DNA of 41,977 bases from Methanococcoides alaskense (GCF_031454185.1 NZ_JAVDQI010000012.1:1-41977), one strand, 5' to 3'; shown: positions 15,606 to 23,559, counted from the first letter of the stretch. Notes: a model not told the origin generated them from the letters alone. A program made the numbers and translations.

Positions 15606-15947
15606 TTAATTGTTAGCCTTCCTCAAGCTCTTCATTTTCTCAAGCTCAGCCTCAAGTTCCTGGATCTTCATTTCGTCGATCTTATCTGAAAGTTCTCCGA
15701 GCTCCTTATCAGCCATCTTGATCGTGCTGTGTACTTTTTCGACGATGTTCTTCTCCAGATTGAACTTCTGCTTTTTCACTTCACTCACGAGATCTTCAAC
15801 AAGCATTTTACCTTCTTCTTTGCTCATTGTTCCTGCTTCGATCTTATCTTTGACACACTCCTTGATCCTCTCTTCAGATAGTGCTGCCAGTCCTGCACCG
15901 ATCAAAGCAGTTGCTCCCAATATACCTATTTTCTTCATCTTGTCCAT
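15606..15947 (-). CDS. phasin-like coiled-coil protein
   Basis: The 113 residues begin with a short hydrophobic Gly/Ala stretch (MKKIGILGATALIGAGLAAL), then ERIKECVKDKIEAGTMSKEEGKMLVEDLV, a pattern found in phasin/polyhydroxyalkanoate-regulator-like proteins, and a long heptad-rich helix with ELGELSDKIDEMKIQELEAELEKM. GGGAGTGACAATCAATG supplies the ribosome site. The role in a methanogen is unknown; it may be a membrane-associated scaffold. It stands alone. Confidence 0.65.
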   Translation of the reverse strand: MDKMKKIGILGATALIGAGLAALSEERIKECVKDKIEAGTMSKEEGKMLVEDLVSEVKKQKFNLEKNIVEKVHSTIKMADKELGELSDKIDEMKIQELEAELEKMKSLRKANN

Positions 15948-16153
15948 TGATTGTCACTCCCAGTGTATTTACAAAATGTATTGAAGCAGTTTCAATATTC
16001 TATTAAATTTGCTTATTCGGGTTGCTTGCAGGCTATAATATACCAGCATAAGTGCAAGAGTCAATATTGCATTGATCCAGAATCCCTGGAACACCCCGAA
16101 TTACATTTCCCCACTAAAAAAAGGTGTGTAACTTGATATATACTTATTGAGAG
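15948..16153. other. intergenic, no clear gene
   Basis: A+T-rich sequence with a plus-strand frame of about 60 codons that shows no protein-like character. GATATATACT at about 16132-16141 could be a promoter for the short ORF that follows. Confidence 0.35.
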
Positions 16154-16303
16154 ATGTCAAGACCAATCGAATTCACTGGCACTAATGTGAACATGCAAAT
16201 TCCAGGCCCCATTAGAGCTTTGGGGAATTTACTCCCTGCTTTTTCACGATTCTTTGACTTCAATGAGACATTATCAGAGATTGCCATTCACACCGGTAGA
16301 TAA
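16154..16303 (+). CDS. 49-residue ORF, possibly the start of a broken gene
   Basis: ATG 16154 opens MSRPIEFTGTNVNMQIPGPI and the frame closes at TAA 16301 after AIHTGR. In the +1 frame the next bases continue as KEEIRDVCHGFNPVEVAKGQ, which looks coding, so a frameshift at about 16300 may have ended a longer gene. A short sequence here, AAGAAGAAATTAGAGATGTTTGTC, resembles one at 9100-9124. No family recognised. Confidence 0.3.
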   Translation: MSRPIEFTGTNVNMQIPGPIRALGNLLPAFSRFFDFNETLSEIAIHTGR

Positions 16304-16459
16304 AGAAGAAATTAGAGATGTTTGTCATGGTTTTAACCCTGTCGAAGTTGCGAAAGGTCAGATACTATTGAGATAATGACATAAATAGAGGAAATGGACA
16401 TAAAAATAAGCCCCTTGTATTCGTTCATTATATCTGACATTTCCGCATTAGGAAGGTAA

Positions 16460-16577
16460 AGGTTAGACTTGATGGGATTTATGGGTTCAAATAGAATCCC
16501 TCGCATAACAAGTTGGGGATATAGGTAACGTATAAAAGTGTGCGGGCGGTGCAACATTCTTGCACAATCGATTAAAA
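16460..16577 (+). repeat. dispersed GGGGATATAG element, copy B
   Basis: GGGTTCAAATAGAATCCC, TCGCATAACAAGTTGGGGATATAGGTAACGT and then a hairpin GTGCAA-CATTC-TTGCAC at 16549-16565. This copy is followed by a minus-strand gene, unlike the other three. Confidence 0.75.
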
Positions 16578-16689
16578 ATCTGGAGACTAAAACAGTAAAA
16601 CGTACAAGTCCAAACTTGGACCTCAAAGATTGTGGGAAATCAAAAATGTAAAAGTGGCATGGATTCACTCCAAACCACTGCACTCAAAG
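16578..16689. other. intergenic, no gene seen
   Basis: Downstream of copy B. A fragment reading AAATGTAAAAGTGGCATGG looks as if it could be part of a decayed gene but cannot be assigned. Confidence 0.25.
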
Positions 16690-17259
16690 TTACTTATTTT
16701 TATTCTTTTTGACTGCGTTGGCATTTGCTTGGCCCATGTTAGTATTATCAATTATCCTTACCTGGTCATCCGGTGACTCTACAAATTCCCCAGAATTCAA
16801 ATCATAGACGAGATTCATTGCCAATACACCATCATCAGGCTTCCAAAGACCAGCATCGACAAGCGCCTGAACCTCAACTTTCACGACCAAGTCCATGTAA
16901 CCATCTGCCCCAGATACCGGTGTAACGTTTCCAGGCACTGTAGGTGTAGATGCATTGACCACATCTTCAAAGCTGTATCTCAGGACTGGAACAAATGCTT
17001 CAGGACTGCCATTAGTATCGAAATGGACCTGCAACGTGGTTAAATTAATAGTGGACAGATTCGTCCCATCCACACCATTATAACCTCCGAGAGCTATTGA
17101 CACTAGCCCCTGGCTATTTAAATTGATTGGGTTTGGATCTGAGCCCGGTTTTACATCGGTGAATCCATCACCTCCATTCTCATGACCCATTGCAGCCGGT
17201 ATCGAGGCCAGCATAGCGACCACCATAAATAAAACCACCACAAGCTTAACTCTTTTCAT
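16690..17259 (-). CDS. secreted hypothetical protein
   Basis: The 189 residues have a clear signal peptide (MKRVKLVVVLFMVVAMLASI, cleavage after AAMG about 25) followed by a Gly/Asn-rich extracellular domain with several N-X-S/T sites (for example NLST, NLTT, NAST, NVTP). The part FVPVLRYSFEDVV to DLVVKVEVQALVDAG resembles a small beta domain found in other exported archaeal proteins. The tail is basic (KKNKNK). AGGGGGAAC precedes the ATG. It has no operon partner; function unknown. Confidence 0.72.
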   Translation of the reverse strand: MKRVKLVVVLFMVVAMLASIPAAMGHENGGDGFTDVKPGSDPNPINLNSQGLVSIALGGYNGVDGTNLSTINLTTLQVHFDTNGSPEAFVPVLRYSFEDVVNASTPTVPGNVTPVSGADGYMDLVVKVEVQALVDAGLWKPDDGVLAMNLVYDLNSGEFVESPDDQVRIIDNTNMGQANANAVKKNKNK

Positions 17260-17311
17260 GATATGTTCCCCCTTATTATTCTTATTCGAATCATCTGATA
17301 ATTAAATAAAG

Positions 17312-17321
17312 TTATATATTT
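17312..17321 (-). promoter_or_regulatory. TATA box of the secreted protein gene
   Basis: On the minus strand AATATATAAC lies about 55 bases before ATG 17259. A transcript from about 17290 has a 30-base leader containing AAGGGGGAAC. Confidence 0.5.
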
Positions 17322-17681
17322 AGTACCATATGAACTCTTTGCAATAATGAAAACAGATGCGTATTAGAATAATTATGACATCCCAAAATTGAATACAAAA
17401 GTATGCCGAAACCAACGGCGCTGAAGCAAGCATGAAATAAATAATTAGTAGTAAAGGCCAAGCAGATGCTATTGCATACCATATCAAAAGTTAAGAATAT
17501 CCTGTATTGCTGCTTGAGTTTTATCAAGCCAAAGGCTTACAAAATCCCGGCAATTTCGCTCTCCTAATCAGCTGCCTTGTGCCACCTCCACCCAAGTAAG
17601 TTAGACCAATGAAGTGGAGTTAAGAGGAGAGGGTTTTTACTCCCCTCATTTTTTACAATCATTAGCAGAAACTCCCTGATA
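17322..17681. other. intergenic, no clear gene
   Basis: A 71-codon minus-strand frame (17312-17527) overlaps the promoter above and has an odd Cys/Phe-rich composition; I do not count it as a gene. No other feature was seen. Confidence 0.35.
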
Positions 17682-17800
17682 CTATCCTTCCAACCTTTCC
17701 CTCACATGAAAATTGAGAGTAAACGGCTTATCATTCTTAGCAGCATTAACCGTCTTGTTTCTTCCATGCTTCTGGGTAAGTAGATACCACCAAATCTCAT
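17682..17800 (-). repeat. DKPFTLN-family repeat, degenerate copy
   Basis: The minus-strand frame reads KHGRNKTVNAAKNDKPFTLN, then FHVRERLEG and a TAG at 17682. It has no ATG in frame in the expected place; an upstream GTG would give about 40 residues. It is one of five copies of this motif. Confidence 0.5.
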
Positions 17801-17847
17801 ACACATCTCATTATAATGAGTATTATGACATTCGAAGTATATTAGAA

Positions 17848-18000
17848 GAGTATATATGCTATTAGCATATTATTATATATTAAGAACGATGTGTGTTTCA
17901 CGACCCAGGTGGTATGGGTGGTACAGTCTGAAACACGAACACTGTGGTGGTGGTGGTTCTAATCTATAAATAGTTTGGAGGGATTTCTATTCCTCCCACA
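17848..18000 (+). ncRNA. candidate structured transcript with GTGGTGGTGGTGG segment
   Basis: TATA-like stretches (AGTATATATGC at about 17847, ATTATATATTAAG at 17870-17883) precede a stem GTGTTTCA/TGAAACAC with an inner ACCCA/TGGGT hairpin (about 17893-17936), then TGTGGTGGTGGTGGT and a GGAGGGA/TTCCTCC hairpin at 17978-17997 that could end transcription. A 26-codon frame (ATG 17889) lies inside and encodes WYGWYSLKHEHCGGGGS. Whether it is RNA or peptide is unresolved. Confidence 0.35.
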
Positions 18001-18009
18001 TCCCCTCTT

Positions 18010-18187
18010 TATTCCTTACCTTTATGTGTATTCTGTAATTCTCTAATTCTGTCCTAAGATCAAGGAAGGTTAAGGTTAAGACTTGATAGGATTTGTGGAT
18101 TCAAATCAAATCCTTAGCGCAATCATTCGGGGATATAGGTAAGTCAAAAAACACTACGGTGTGGTGTGAAATTTGTGCACAAACGAA
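18010..18187 (+). repeat. dispersed GGGGATATAG element, copy C (long form)
   Basis: It includes the upstream part TATGTGTATTCTGTAATTC and TTAAGGTTAAGACTTGATAG shared with copy D, then GGATTCAAATCAAATCC, GGGGATATAGGTAAG and GTGTGGTGTGAAATTTGTGC. It lies about 200 bases before the histidine kinase gene on the same strand. Confidence 0.75.
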
Positions 18188-18391
18188 TCTTATAATAGTT
18201 GATTTAAAAAACTTTCCCATACTATAATATGATATATTAGCACATGTTTATATATTATTGCCCATATATTTCAACTTTTATTATTATAGCCGTAAAAGAT
18301 ATTAACTAATAATAACGGTATACAACAAATTGTTGAGATACATTCTTTAAAATGTTCAACAGTCCCGTATGAAATATGAAGTGAGTTAAAT
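18188..18391. other. A+T-rich upstream region of histidine kinase
   Basis: Several TATA-like runs (ATATGATATATTAG, GTTTATATATTATTG) make the promoter ambiguous. No ribosome site is seen right before ATG 18392 apart from weak AAGTGAG. Confidence 0.3.
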
Positions 18392-20029
18392 ATGGCTAGA
18401 AGTGAAAAAATTCAGAATGACATCAAAATCGACGAATCTTGTGAAATTCCAGCTGAATCTCTTATGAATCCTAACATTTTAAATTCTATTTTTGATCATA
18501 TCCCATTAACTATGATTCTTGTCAATACGGACGGGAAAATTGAAAACATCAATCGTGCTGCTTCTATTAAATTAGGAAAAGAAAAAAAAGATTGTGTTGA
18601 TCTCCTTGGTGGCGAATTGTTTGGATGTATGAATTCGTTAAAAGAAGAAGGGTGTGGAAAAAACAGAGAATGCTCAGAATGTACTGTGCGAAACTCTGTA
18701 ATGCACACTTTTGAGACCGGTGAGAACATTTACAAAAAGGAAGGAAAATTGGACATATTAACCAATGGTCGACCTACGCCAATTCATTTTTTAATTTCAA
18801 CGATCTTGATAAAACAAAACAATGAATCAATGGTTTTGCTCATTGCAGATGATATTACAGAACAGAAGATTGCTGAAAAAAAAGTGCTAGAAGCTTCTGT
18901 AAAAGCGGAAAAGGCCATTCAACAGTATGCAGACATCTTCGAGAATGTGCGAATAGGGTTTTATATCTATTATTTAGAGAACTTAGATGATGATAGAACT
19001 CTCAGGCTGATGGCTGCAAACCCAGCAGCTTCTGATATTACAGGTGTTCCCAATGAAGTTATCCTTGGAAAGACTTTAGATGAGATTTTTCCCGGTCTCA
19101 GAGAGAAGGATATTCCACAGACTTATGCCGAAGTTGTTCGGACTGGTCAGTCCAAGGTCTTGGAAGATATTTACTATGGTGATGAACGAGTTCTTGAGAA
19201 TACATTTTCAGTCAAGGTCTTTCCCTTACCAAATAATTGTGTAGGGGTAGCATTCGATAATATTACCGAGCGCAAGAAAGAACAGGAAGCAATGCTACAA
19301 GCAAAACTTACTGCCGAAGATGCAAATCGTACCAAGAGCGAATTCATCTCAAATATGAGCCATGAACTTCGAACTCCTCTTACTTCGATCATTGGTTTCT
19401 CGGATCTACTTATCTGTGAGAACTTTGGTACCTTGAATGAATCTCAGAAGAAATACATATCTAATGTTCTTAGAAGTGGAAAGCATCTTTTGAAGCTAAT
19501 CAATGATCTTTTGGATTTCTCAAAGATCGAAGCTGGTAAGATGGAGCTTATCCTTGAAGAGTTTGCTATTCAAGATACCATCAATGAAATAAAAGAGACA
19601 ATGATGCCTCTTGCAATGAAGAAAGAGATTGAACTAAACTATAGCATTAATGTTGAAAATCCTATTATTGTGGCAGATTCAGTAAAATTCAAACAGATAC
19701 TTTACAACCTCGTGAGCAATGCCATTAAATTCACTGATCAAGGAGGATCTGTGACAATGGGAATTAATACAACTGATGAGATAATTTCTGTTTTTGTGAA
19801 GGACAGTGGTATCGGTATTTCAATAGATTATCAGGATAAATTGTTCAACCCGTTCTATCAGGTAGATTCTTCAAATGCTAGAGAGTATGAGGGCACCGGT
19901 CTCGGCCTTGCACTTGTCGATAAGTTTGTTGAAATGCACGGTGGGAATATCTGGGTTGATAGCGAAGTTGGAAACGGAAGTACGTTCACATTTAGAATTC
20001 CAATAGCTTTTGAAAACAAATCCTTTTGA
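18392..20029 (+). CDS. cytoplasmic PAS-PAS sensor histidine kinase
   Basis: The 545 residues have no membrane segment. The first PAS domain (about 25-155) carries a four-Cys pattern (Cys79, Cys88, Cys94, Cys97 in FGCMNS, GCGK and CSEC) seen in a subset of PAS sensors and suited to metal or redox sensing. A second PAS follows (about 170-290), then HisKA with phospho-acceptor His324 in NMSHELRTPL, the N box (NLVSNAIKFTD), G1 box from Asp471 (DSGIGIS) and G2 GTGLGLAL. It should autophosphorylate in response to an unknown cytosolic signal. No response regulator is adjacent. The catalytic core is very like that of the kinase at 33547. Confidence 0.92.
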   Translation: MARSEKIQNDIKIDESCEIPAESLMNPNILNSIFDHIPLTMILVNTDGKIENINRAASIKLGKEKKDCVDLLGGELFGCMNSLKEEGCGKNRECSECTVRNSVMHTFETGENIYKKEGKLDILTNGRPTPIHFLISTILIKQNNESMVLLIADDITEQKIAEKKVLEASVKAEKAIQQYADIFENVRIGFYIYYLENLDDDRTLRLMAANPAASDITGVPNEVILGKTLDEIFPGLREKDIPQTYAEVVRTGQSKVLEDIYYGDERVLENTFSVKVFPLPNNCVGVAFDNITERKKEQEAMLQAKLTAEDANRTKSEFISNMSHELRTPLTSIIGFSDLLICENFGTLNESQKKYISNVLRSGKHLLKLINDLLDFSKIEAGKMELILEEFAIQDTINEIKETMMPLAMKKEIELNYSINVENPIIVADSVKFKQILYNLVSNAIKFTDQGGSVTMGINTTDEIISVFVKDSGIGISIDYQDKLFNPFYQVDSSNAREYEGTGLGLALVDKFVEMHGGNIWVDSEVGNGSTFTFRIPIAFENKSF

Positions 20030-20090
20030 TTTATTTAATCTCGAATGTAACTGCTTTAGTAGACAGCATTTGCATTTTGTTAGTCCCTAA

Positions 20091-20225
20091 TCAAAGGGAC
20101 TCCCTCCTTTTCATTATCTCAACCAATGCTGCATCAACTGTCTTGACAATACCATCATCAATGAGAGTATCCAGCACATGATTATTGAAAGTAAATAGCT
20201 TATCACTCTTGGCATCTTGCTTCAT
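20091..20225 (-). CDS. 44-residue ORF with DKLFTFN motif
   Basis: ATG 20225 to TGA 20091 reads MKQDAKSDKLFTFNNHVLDT then LIDDGIVKTVDAAL and a basic end MKRRESL. The first half is a member of the DKPFTLN repeat family; the second half is distinct and could form a helix. It is the longest intact version. No ribosome site is evident and no family is recognised. Confidence 0.4.
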   Translation of the reverse strand: MKQDAKSDKLFTFNNHVLDTLIDDGIVKTVDAALVEIMKRRESL

Positions 20226-20269
20226 TTTTAATTTTTTATTATACTCTCACTAACAATCGATTCCACATT

Positions 20270-20355
20270 GACCCAATTTTCTAACCTTTCTCTCACATGA
20301 GGATTGAGAGTAAACGGCTTATCATCCTCAGCATAAGCTCCTAACTTTTACATTT
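20270..20355 (-). repeat. DKPFTLN-family repeat, degenerate copy
   Basis: The frame reads LGAYAEDDKPFTLNPHVRER then LENWVNVESIVSE and runs on to TAA in A+T-rich DNA, but the ATG in frame is followed at once by TAA. It lies only about 45 bases from the copy at 20091-20225. Confidence 0.5.
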
Positions 20356-20430
20356 CATTCAAGAATGTCAAATTATGTACACTTGTGGAGTGTAACTGCT
20401 TATACCTGACATTTCATGTACATTTGTCAC
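20346..20430. repeat. short dispersed repeat (CATTCAAGAATGTCAAATTATGT), copy 2
   Basis: Matches 22186-22280 over TTCAAGAATGTCAAATTATGT and TGTAACTGCTTATACCTGAC. Contiguous with the DKPFTLN repeat just before it, as at 8825-8865. Confidence 0.6.
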
Positions 20431-20432
20431 CC

Positions 20433-20863
20433 TCAATATAGCGTAATTTTTCCTTCGCCCAGCTCCCCTTTAACCCTTGTGTATTTGTTTAATTGGCCAA
20501 CGAGGTACGGATCATTTGGATTAAAATTTAATCCCGAGTTTTGAGCACTTGTCATATTGTTGTATATTATAATGGTTGTTGCATCGTATCCTTTGAACCT
20601 AGTATTCATAAAGTATTCCAAAAGTTGCCTGACCTCTTCCAGTGTAGCGTTTGATTGCACCAAAACATTAGCATCAATCGACACACCGATTTCGTGCTGT
20701 TCAACTCGCACAATTGAATAATCAATTAGACTTTTTTCATTAATACTTGATTCTGGGTATGACTGTTCAACATCATTAGTATTTTGATCAACGTACCCAA
20801 CAACAAGCAATGCCAAACAATTAACAAAAATACTTTGCTCGCAACACATAGATTAAATTTCAT
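20433..20863 (-). pseudogene. exported hypothetical protein with probable frameshift in the signal peptide
   Basis: A good start with ribosome site (GGAGAG at 20871-20876, ATG 20863) reads MKFNLCVASKVFLLIVW, a signal-peptide-like beginning, but this frame soon stops. The main body is in the neighbouring frame (138 codons to 20433), continuing NCLALLVVGYVDQNTNDV and then a folded domain with IGVSIDANVLV, LEEVRQLLEYFMNTRFKGYD and an end KITLY. One base appears lost or gained around the A-run at 20825-20829. Without a sequencing check it may be a pseudogene, a phase-variable gene or a gene started at ATG 20849. Function unknown. Confidence 0.55.
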
Positions 20864-20944
20864 GCTTTTACTCTCCTATATCTGTCATTTTAATGTATTC
20901 TGTAATTCGTTTCTATCTGTCATTCTCGCAAGGAATGTGAATTA

Positions 20945-21097
20945 TTAGACTTTTTTGCGAAAATAAAACATTACTATTATAGCTACTCCAGCTCCAATTA
21001 CCGCTGAACCATAAAGAGGAATACCTACCAATGCAAGCAAACTAAAAACAATGAAATAAATTAAAACCAACTCTACACTCGTCACTTCGCGTTTCAT
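20945..21097 (-). CDS. 50-residue two-segment membrane protein
   Basis: From ATG 21097 the protein is MKREVTSVELVLIYFIVFSL, continuing through a Gly/Pro turn (VGIPLYG) into a second hydrophobic segment (SAVIGAGVAIIVMFYF) and ending RKKV. The frame can be extended to ATG 21130. Weak GATGA precedes the chosen start. Size and topology suggest a small membrane protein of unknown role, in the same orientation as the exported protein gene downstream. Confidence 0.5.
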   Translation of the reverse strand: MKREVTSVELVLIYFIVFSLLALVGIPLYGSAVIGAGVAIIVMFYFRKKV

Positions 21098-21124
21098 GCT
21101 ATCATCTGTGAAACTCTTTATACA

Positions 21125-21300
21125 AGACACTTATGTGTAATTCGTTAATTCTCTTTATCTGACATCCTGACAAGAGATATTAAGATTAAGACTTGGATAG
21201 ATTGGGGGGTTCAAATCGCATCCCTCGCATAGCAAGTCGGGGATATAGCTAACAGTAAAAAAGTGTACGGGTTTGTGTGCAATTAATGCATCACCCCGTC
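21125..21300 (+). repeat. dispersed GGGGATATAG element, copy D (long form)
   Basis: It has TATGTGTAATTCGTTAATTC, TTAAGATTAAGACTTGGATAG, GGGGTTCAAATCGCATCCC, TCGCATAGCAAGTC, GGGGATATAGCTAACAG and a TGCA-ATTAA-TGCA hairpin. It ends about 100 bases before the acetyltransferase gene on the same strand. Confidence 0.78.
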
Positions 21301-21401
21301 TTTCATAATATTAATGATTTAGATACTGTTAAAAAAGAGACATTGTTGTAATAACAAACCTATTAATTATAGATCATTATTAGCATTAATAGGTTTTAAC
21401 A

Positions 21402-22139
21402 ATGAAAAATCAGATGAATAAAGAGATATTGAATAATTTGTATGAGTTTTGGACATATGTTGGAGTCAAAACAAATACATTGGTCAAAACGGAAAATTAT
21501 AAATCAATTTCACTGACTAATTCTGATTGGCCTAATAGAGTATTTTCGATTTCAACTAAGAAAGATATTCTATCTAAAATTATTAATTTAAGTCAAAGAA
21601 AGCTGCTGTCAAGCATTATTGCAATTCCAAAACCAAATAGTTTAGAGGGTGACACTCAGGTCGAATTACTTTTCAGGCAAACAAACATGGCTCTGGAACT
21701 AAAAACGATAGAAACCGATTTTGAAATCGATGAAAATATTCACCAAGTAAAATCAAAGGATGATGCCTTGAATTTTGCAAAAACGGCTTCAGAAGCATTT
21801 GGATACAATGTGGATGCAGAGATTATTTATTCAATAAGTGATAATACTTCTAAAGTTAAAATATTTAGTTATTTGAAAAATGAAAAATACCTCGGTTGTG
21901 GGATTGTTTTCTTTGATTCTAATAATAATGCGGGTTTACATATGGTTGGCACTATCCCCAAAGGAAGAGGTCAAGGAATTGGAACAAGAATTACTAAAAG
22001 ATTAATATTAGAATCTAAAACCAACAAGAATAAATATTGCGTTTTGCATGCTTCTTTGATGGGGGGAAAAATATATAATAATTTGGGATTCGTTTCATTT
22101 GAAGAAATTGAAACATACCAAATATTAGGAAAACAATAA
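21402..22139 (+). CDS. GNAT-family N-acetyltransferase
   Basis: The 245-residue protein has its catalytic fold in the C-terminal half: motif A GTIPKGRGQGIGTRITKRLI binds the acetyl-CoA pyrophosphate and a late GGKIYNNLGF is typical of GNAT proteins (beta5-alpha4-like end). The N-terminal 100 residues (SDWPNRVFSI) form a second, GNAT-like or substrate-binding half, as in two-domain GNAT proteins. Acceptor unknown. Codon use is A+T-rich and the gene stands alone behind repeat copy D, as the HEPN-like gene does behind copy A. Confidence 0.78.
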   Translation: MKNQMNKEILNNLYEFWTYVGVKTNTLVKTENYKSISLTNSDWPNRVFSISTKKDILSKIINLSQRKLLSSIIAIPKPNSLEGDTQVELLFRQTNMALELKTIETDFEIDENIHQVKSKDDALNFAKTASEAFGYNVDAEIIYSISDNTSKVKIFSYLKNEKYLGCGIVFFDSNNNAGLHMVGTIPKGRGQGIGTRITKRLILESKTNKNKYCVLHASLMGGKIYNNLGFVSFEEIETYQILGKQ

Positions 22140-22185
22140 TCGGATGCTTCTGTATTAGCATCTTTTTCACATTTTCTACCTCTGT

Positions 22186-22280
22186 TTTACATGATTATTC
22201 AAGAATGTCAAATTATGTCTGCTTGTGAAATGTAACTGCTTATACCTGACATTTATGTGTAGTTTGTCAAAACATGTACG
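22186..22280. repeat. short dispersed repeat (CATTCAAGAATGTCAAATTATGT), copy 3
   Basis: TTATTCAAGAATGTCAAATTATGTC and TGTAACTGCTTATACCTGAC repeat those of copy 2, followed here by TGTCAAAACATGTACG. The function is unknown. Confidence 0.6.
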
Positions 22281-22362
22281 ATTGTTAAATTCAGTACCAA
22301 CAAATTTCTTTACCACATCAATTCCAAACAATGATAAATACAGAAAGTTGACATATTGTAAC

Positions 22363-22371
22363 TATATATAA
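22363..22371 (+). promoter_or_regulatory. TATA box of the Cdc48 N-domain fragment
   Basis: TATATATAA lies 25-33 bases before ATG 22396, and GGGTGG directly precedes the ATG. An apparently complete start region fronts a truncated gene. Confidence 0.55.
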
Positions 22372-22395
22372 AGATCATCTGTGTGAGATGGGTGG

Positions 22396-22536
22396 ATGTC
22401 GTTGAGTATAGAAAAAGGCAATTCGAACGGGGAAAGTATCAAACTAAAAATCGCTGAGGCGACCCAGGAAGATGTGGGAAAAGGTATTGTGTGTATCGAT
22501 CCGGAAGAAAAAGTTAAATTAAGAGATCTAAGTTGA
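22396..22536 (+). pseudogene. truncated Cdc48/VAT-type AAA ATPase, N-terminal piece only
   Basis: The 46 residues MSLSIEKGNSNGESIKLKIA then EATQEDVGKGIVCIDPEEKV match the first beta strands of the Cdc48/VAT N-domain (compare the family pattern LKVAEAxxxDVGRGIVRID). The frame then closes at TGA 22534; neither the rest of the N-domain nor the AAA modules follow. The next 120 bases hold an insertion-sequence edge (TTGGTTCTGTAGAGATCC, about 22588-22605), suggesting that an insertion or deletion removed the rest. A stable free peptide is possible but not likely. Confidence 0.7.
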
Positions 22537-22539
22537 GAA

Positions 22540-22659
22540 TTGTTCTACTGCCAAATGTAGTAATGTTCAGATAAATTGTAAGAAGATCAAACACAAAACC
22601 AATTGGTTCTGTAGAGATCCATTCCCAAAATTCCCTCGCCTTTCGCCTGGCATATTATA
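22540..22659. other. insertion-sequence edge debris
   Basis: TTGGTTCTGTAGAGATCC resembles TTGGCTCTGTAGAAATCC next to the transposase remnant at 8625. No open frame of interest. Confidence 0.35.
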
Positions 22660-23559
22660 TTACATAATTTCTTTTTGTGTAGGTATTGGTACAACTCCGG
22701 AAGCATCACCAATTACATTTACAAGCTCGGTATCTGTACCAACGATGATCTTAGTTCCATTTTTCAGTGCAGCAACGGTTGATTCAAGTTTCTTATAATC
22801 AATTGCATTATCAACAAAGTATTTTTGAATTGATTCGTTGACCAGCTTTATTTGTTCTGCATCGGCTTTTGCGACTGCTGTTATTGCATACGCTTTTCCG
22901 TTCGCCTCCAAAATTGCGGCTTCTTTGAGCCCTTCGGCTTTCTTGATCTCCGCACGTTTGAAACCATCTGCCTCAATTTCAGCAGCATTCGCAAAATCAG
23001 CAGCAGCGATCTTTTTGTTGTTTGCTTTCACGACTTCGTTCATTGCTTCTTGGACATCCTGAGGGGGTTCAATTCTTTGAATCTCAACACGAAGAATATC
23101 CACACCATAACTTTTTGTTTCCTCGTTTAATATTTGTTCCACGCTATCGTTTATTTCAGCACGGTTCTCGTTCGCATCGGTCAATGTCATTTTACCAATA
23201 ACCGCCCTAAGTGTGGTTCGTGCAAGTGAGGAAAGCTGACGTTTATGGTCATCTACGTGATAAAGTGCAGCTTGCGGGTCCTTTACCTTATAATAAACTA
23301 CAGCATCAACAATTGCATTCAGTTTGTCACTTGTGATAACCATCTGCGGATCGACATCCACCATTTGTTCGGTAATGTTCACGATCCTTACTTTGTCCAC
23401 GAATGGGATCAAAAAATGTAATCCGGGTTCAAGTACCTTTGTGAATTTACCAAAACGCTCGACCACACCGTATTCAATCGGTCTGATCTGTGCAAAAATG
23501 ATCGGGTTTGATCTAAGTTCTCTATTTGACATTCTCTGCGATTTTTCTTCGAAAGACAT
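22660..23559 (-). CDS. SPFH/Band 7 (stomatin/prohibitin-like) protein
   Basis: From ATG 23559 (eight bases after AAGGAG) the protein has 299 residues. The SPFH domain starts at IRPIEYGVVERFGKFTKVLE and contains EPGLHFLIPFVD and the RTTLRAVIGKMTL signature, followed by the long Ala/Glu-rich helix (NNKKIAAADFANAAEIEADG). Such proteins oligomerise into membrane microdomain scaffolds and often regulate proteases or transporters. The usual N-terminal membrane hairpin is missing: only about 20 polar residues precede the domain, so it may bind the membrane peripherally. No NfeD partner gene is adjacent. Confidence 0.9.
   Translation of the reverse strand: MSFEEKSQRMSNRELRSNPIIFAQIRPIEYGVVERFGKFTKVLEPGLHFLIPFVDKVRIVNITEQMVDVDPQMVITSDKLNAIVDAVVYYKVKDPQAALYHVDDHKRQLSSLARTTLRAVIGKMTLTDANENRAEINDSVEQILNEETKSYGVDILRVEIQRIEPPQDVQEAMNEVVKANNKKIAAADFANAAEIEADGFKRAEIKKAEGLKEAAILEANGKAYAITAVAKADAEQIKLVNESIQKYFVDNAIDYKKLESTVAALKNGTKIIVGTDTELVNVIGDASGVVPIPTQKEIM

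Noticed and set aside
16460..16577. tRNA gene suggested by GGGTTCAAATAGAATCCC
   Set aside because: The T-arm-like stretch has no matching acceptor, D or anticodon arms and the loop is too long.
16333..16683. 116-codon minus-strand frame
   Set aside because: It covers the dispersed element copy B, has no ribosome site and lacks protein-like character.
3789..21300. CRISPR array formed by the GGGGATATAG repeats
   Set aside because: The copies are kilobases apart, vary in length and have no regular spacers.
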